From Cryobacterium sp. BB307 (GTDB lineage: Bacteria > Actinomycetota > Actinomycetes > Actinomycetales > Microbacteriaceae), in the NCBI RefSeq assembly GCF_012274275.1, contig NZ_JAANZA010000003.1, forward strand, positions 358,472 through 422,471: 64,000 bases of DNA, read 5' to 3'. Below the pieces are notes generated by a model. It was not told where the DNA came from and searched no databases. It saw only the letters and a list, made by a program, of their open reading frames with translations. Positions 61,580-64,000 of the stretch are shown piece after piece (position 1 is the stretch's first letter; the number at the start of each line of letters is the position of its first letter). The position numbers were made by a program, and so were the translations under genes.

Positions 61580-61936
61580 CTACATCAGGTCGGCGTGCTC
61601 GACGCAGGCGCGCGCGTACGGCCTGGCGGCCAGGCGTTCGTAGCCGATCGGCTTGCCACACACCTGGCACAGGCCGTAGGTGCCCTCGTCGATGCGTTTC
61701 AGGGCATCCGTGATCTCGTGCAGGCGGCGTTGCGACTGGCGGAGCAGCGCGTCGGTCTGCGACCGCTCGTAGGCGAGGGTGACACCTTCCGGGTCATGTT
61801 CGTCATCGTTGTTCGAACCCTGCCGCGCGTCGACGATTGCGCTGATGTCCGCGCCTAGCTCGCCGAGCAGGCTCACGGTCTCGTCCCGCTCCTTCAGCAG
61901 CAGGTCGCGGTAATGGTCGACATCCAGCCGACTCAT
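61580..61936 (-). CDS. DksA/TraR-type zinc-finger protein
   Basis: A 118-residue protein: an N-terminal coiled coil (about 5-80) with acidic SNNDDEHDPEG near its tip and a C-terminal zinc finger Cys90-x2-Cys93-x17-Cys111-x2-His114, with His in place of the usual fourth Cys. DksA-like proteins enter the RNA polymerase secondary channel, so it may compete with GreA. ATG 61936 has GAGGA about nine bases upstream; an in-frame ATG at 61963 is possible. Confidence 0.85.
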   Translation of the reverse strand: MSRLDVDHYRDLLLKERDETVSLLGELGADISAIVDARQGSNNDDEHDPEGVTLAYERSQTDALLRQSQRRLHEITDALKRIDEGTYGLCQVCGKPIGYERLAARPYARACVEHADLM

Positions 61937-62033
61937 CGAAGCATCCTCGCTCGAACCATGCATGACAGTGTGGCAGACCCGCGACGAAATGGCGCTCTCA
62001 TCGGCGCAAAGCGGTTCTGGCGGGCGATGGCGG

Positions 62034-62098
62034 TGCATCGAGTCGGGACATTTGCCCGCTTGGGCGGGCATACCGGGTAAGACTCCCGACTCGATGCA
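62034..62098. repeat. Nested palindrome, family B copy 1 (15-bp perfect arms)
   Basis: TGCATCGAGTCGGGA (62034-62048) and its exact complement (62084-62098) enclose TGCCCGC-TTGG-GCGGGCA (62053-62070). It lies 17 bases 3' of the ABC-F stop and is its likely transcription end, without a U-tract. A related half is at the right edge of the window. Confidence 0.75.
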
Positions 62099-62115
62099 GC
62101 TACTGGATGCTGGGG

Positions 62116-63933
62116 TCAGGACTCGAGTTGCTCGGAGAGCTCGATCCAGCGGTTCTCGAGTTCTGCGGTCTCCGCTTCCAGGGCGGTGAGTTCGGCGGTG
62201 ATCGTACCGAGCCCCTCGTAGTCGCTCTGGTCGTGCGCGGCGAGCTGCTCGTGCTTCTTCGCGATCTGGTCGGAGAGTTTCGCGAGCTTGCGGTCGATCG
62301 CCGAGACCTCCTTCTCGGCGGAGCGGCGGTCGGCGCCGGAGAGCGCGGCGCCGGTGTCCGACGCGACCGCCTGGTTGGCCTTTCCCGCGTCCGGTTTGGC
62401 GGCATCCGGTTTCGTCGTCGTCCCGGTCCGCGCGGTCGCTCGCAGCTTCAGGTACTCGTCGACGCCGCCCGGCAGGTGCCGGAAGTGCCCGTTCAGCACC
62501 GCGTACTGCTGGTCGGTGACCCGCTCGATGAGGTAGCGGTCGTGGCTGACGACGATGAGGGTGCCGGGCCAGTCGTCGAGCAGGTCTTCGATCGCGGCGA
62601 GCATGTCCGTGTCGAGGTCGTTGGTCGGCTCGTCGAGGATGAGCACGTTCGGCTCGTTGAGCAGGATGAGCAGCAGCTGCAGCCGGCGCTTCTGCCCACC
62701 GCTGAGGTCGCGCACCGGGGTGGCGAGCTGCGCGCTGGAGAAACCGAGCCGCTCGAGGAGTTGGCCGGGCGTGAGCTCCTTGCCGCCGGCGACGTAGGAG
62801 CGCTTCTGGCGGGAGACGACATCCGTAACCCGGTCGTCGAGGATGTCGGCGAGCTCGCCGAGCCGCTGGTCGAGCATCGCGATGCGCACTGTCTTGCCGC
62901 GCTTCACCCTGCCGGCGGTCGGCTCGATGGTGCCGCCGACCAGTCCGAGCAGGGTCGACTTGCCTGCGCCGTTCGCACCAAGGATGCCGGTGCGCTCGCC
63001 CGGCGCGATGCGCCAGGTCACGTCGCGCAGGATCTCGCGACCGTCGAAGCTGACGGATGCGTCGAGCACGTCGACGACGTCCTTGCCGAGCCGCGCGACG
63101 GCGAGCTGCTGCAGTTGCACGGTGTCCCGCGGTGGCGGTTCATTGCTGATGAGCTCGAGCGCGGCGTCCATGCGGAACTTCGGCTTGGCCGTGCGTGCCG
63201 GTGCTCCGCGACGCAGCCAGGCGAGTTCCTTACGGGCGAGGTTCTGCCGTTTCGCCTCGGATGCTGCCGCCATCCGGTCGCGTTCGACGCGCTGCAGGAT
63301 GTAGGCCGCGTAGCCGCCCTCAAACGGCTCGATGATGCGGTCGTGGACCTCCCAGGTGGCGGTCGAGACCTCGTCGAGGAACCAGCGGTCGTGGGTGACG
63401 ACGACCAGGCCGCCCTGGCCGGACGGCCAGCGCCGCTTCAGGTGCTCGGCGAGCCAAGCGATGCCCTCGACGTCGAGGTGGTTGGTGGGCTCGTCCAGGA
63501 AGATGACGTCCCAGTCGCGCGTGAGCAGGGCGGCGAGCGCCACCCGGCGACGTTGCCCGCCGCTGAGGGCTGCCATCCGGGACTCCCACGGGATGTCGCG
63601 GACCAGCCCGGCGATGACGTCGCGCACGCGCGGGTCGCCGGCCCATTCGTGTTCGGCGCGGTCGCCGACGATGGCGGCGCCGACGGTGAGGTCGTCGGGG
63701 AGCTCGTCCGCCTGGTCGAGCATGCCGAGGGTGACGCCGCCGCGGCGGGTGACGCGTCCGGCATCCGGGTCGAGGCGACCGGAGAGCAGGCGCAGCAGGG
63801 TCGACTTGCCGTCGCCGTTGCGGCCGACGACGCCGACGCGGTCGCCCTCGTTCAGGCCGACGGTGACCGAATCGAAGATCACGCGGGTCGGGTACTCGAG
63901 GTGCAGCGCTTCCGCGCCGAGCAGGTGGGCCAT
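62116..63933 (-). CDS. ABC-F family ATPase (translation factor/ribosome protection type)
   Basis: A 605-residue protein with two ABC domains in tandem and no membrane helices. Walker A GRNGDGKST and GANGAGKST, two LSGGQ(R/K)RR signatures and Walker B LDEPTNHLD/LDEPTNDLD are all intact; an interdomain linker (about 235-290) would reach the ribosomal P site, and a C-terminal coiled coil (about 540-605) follows. Roles include Uup/EttA-like translation factors or antibiotic resistance; the type is not decidable here. ATG 63933 with TAGCCT seven bases upstream. Confidence 0.92.
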   Translation of the reverse strand: MAHLLGAEALHLEYPTRVIFDSVTVGLNEGDRVGVVGRNGDGKSTLLRLLSGRLDPDAGRVTRRGGVTLGMLDQADELPDDLTVGAAIVGDRAEHEWAGDPRVRDVIAGLVRDIPWESRMAALSGGQRRRVALAALLTRDWDVIFLDEPTNHLDVEGIAWLAEHLKRRWPSGQGGLVVVTHDRWFLDEVSTATWEVHDRIIEPFEGGYAAYILQRVERDRMAAASEAKRQNLARKELAWLRRGAPARTAKPKFRMDAALELISNEPPPRDTVQLQQLAVARLGKDVVDVLDASVSFDGREILRDVTWRIAPGERTGILGANGAGKSTLLGLVGGTIEPTAGRVKRGKTVRIAMLDQRLGELADILDDRVTDVVSRQKRSYVAGGKELTPGQLLERLGFSSAQLATPVRDLSGGQKRRLQLLLILLNEPNVLILDEPTNDLDTDMLAAIEDLLDDWPGTLIVVSHDRYLIERVTDQQYAVLNGHFRHLPGGVDEYLKLRATARTGTTTKPDAAKPDAGKANQAVASDTGAALSGADRRSAEKEVSAIDRKLAKLSDQIAKKHEQLAAHDQSDYEGLGTITAELTALEAETAELENRWIELSEQLES

Positions 63934-63940
63934 TCCCCCA

Positions 63941-63946
63941 AGGCTA
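63941..63946 (-). promoter_or_regulatory. Candidate -10 box (TAGCCT), leaderless ABC-F gene
   Basis: TAGCCT ends seven bases before ATG 63933; the G-run between is too close to the ATG to act as a Shine-Dalgarno. Confidence 0.45.
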
Positions 63947-63963
63947 CCTGCGGGCCGCCCGCC

Positions 63964-63995
63964 CATTGAGTCGGGAGTAGTTGCCCAAATGGTCC
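63964..63995. repeat. Partial family B repeat at the right edge
   Basis: CATTGAGTCGGGAGTAGTTGCCC resembles the left half of the palindrome at 62034 (one change in the arm, then a different inner spacer before TTGCCC). The element is cut by the window end. Confidence 0.5.
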
Positions 63996-64000
63996 GGTCC

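Overview
The window is GC-rich, densely packed chromosomal DNA from an actinobacterium. Mycothiol S-conjugate amidase, DUF4307 and DUF501 proteins, a PIN-PhoH ATPase, LemA-HtpX, an actinobacterial-type RecQ and frequent GTG starts all fit the order Micrococcales, most probably a member of the Microbacteriaceae. The family is an inference from gene content; no rRNA is present to confirm it. I count 59 protein genes (one cut by the left edge) and two tRNA genes. I see no phage, insertion sequence, CRISPR array or integrase.

Layout. 1-12.9 kb: housekeeping and stress genes (phoH-like, PLP enzyme, Z-isoprenyl transferase, TrhA, mca, DUF4307, greA, ilvA, a YcaQ-like glycosylase, htpX-lemA, an ABC-2 exporter). 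12.9-16.8 kb: a tightly overlapping three-gene operon (PLP enzyme, sugar-lactone-type FAD oxidase, GH1 glycosidase). 16.9-20.1 kb: a large Ig-like/membrane protein, a DedA protein, a 327-base gap holding an ordered palindromic array, and tRNA-Leu(UAA). 20.1-28.4 kb: NDH-2, a secreted subtilase, DUF501, FtsB-like, enolase, hisS, a P-loop kinase, ferritin and mazG. 28.5-38 kb: CPBP protease, RecQ-PRTase, an MFS exporter, mfd, pth and rplY. 38.2-48.6 kb: a sugar or sugar-acid catabolic island (gluconokinase, ABC importer, SDR, FadR-type regulator, zinc dehydrogenase, TIM-barrel isomerase, Ldh-family dehydrogenase, 2-hydroxyacid dehydrogenase, OMPDC-family decarboxylase), followed by gnd at 50.2 kb. 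48.7-58.4 kb: a coiled-coil membrane protein, CoA-transferase, APC permease, catalase and acyl-CoA ligase. 58.4-64 kb: prs, glmU, tRNA-Gln(UUG), MarR, a DksA-like protein and an ABC-F ATPase.

Three things stand out. First, many genes have a TANNNT -10 hexamer exactly 6 or 7 bases before the start codon and no Shine-Dalgarno, so a large share of the transcripts are probably leaderless. Second, intergenic spaces carry several families of dispersed nested palindromes, and between dedA and tRNA-Leu there are two tandem 60-base units each with four CGCGGGT/ACCCGCG boxes in dyad order. Third, the 38-49 kb island looks like a coherent pathway from an imported sugar acid or polyol through oxidations, phosphorylation and decarboxylation into the pentose phosphate pathway, but its substrate cannot be read from sequence.
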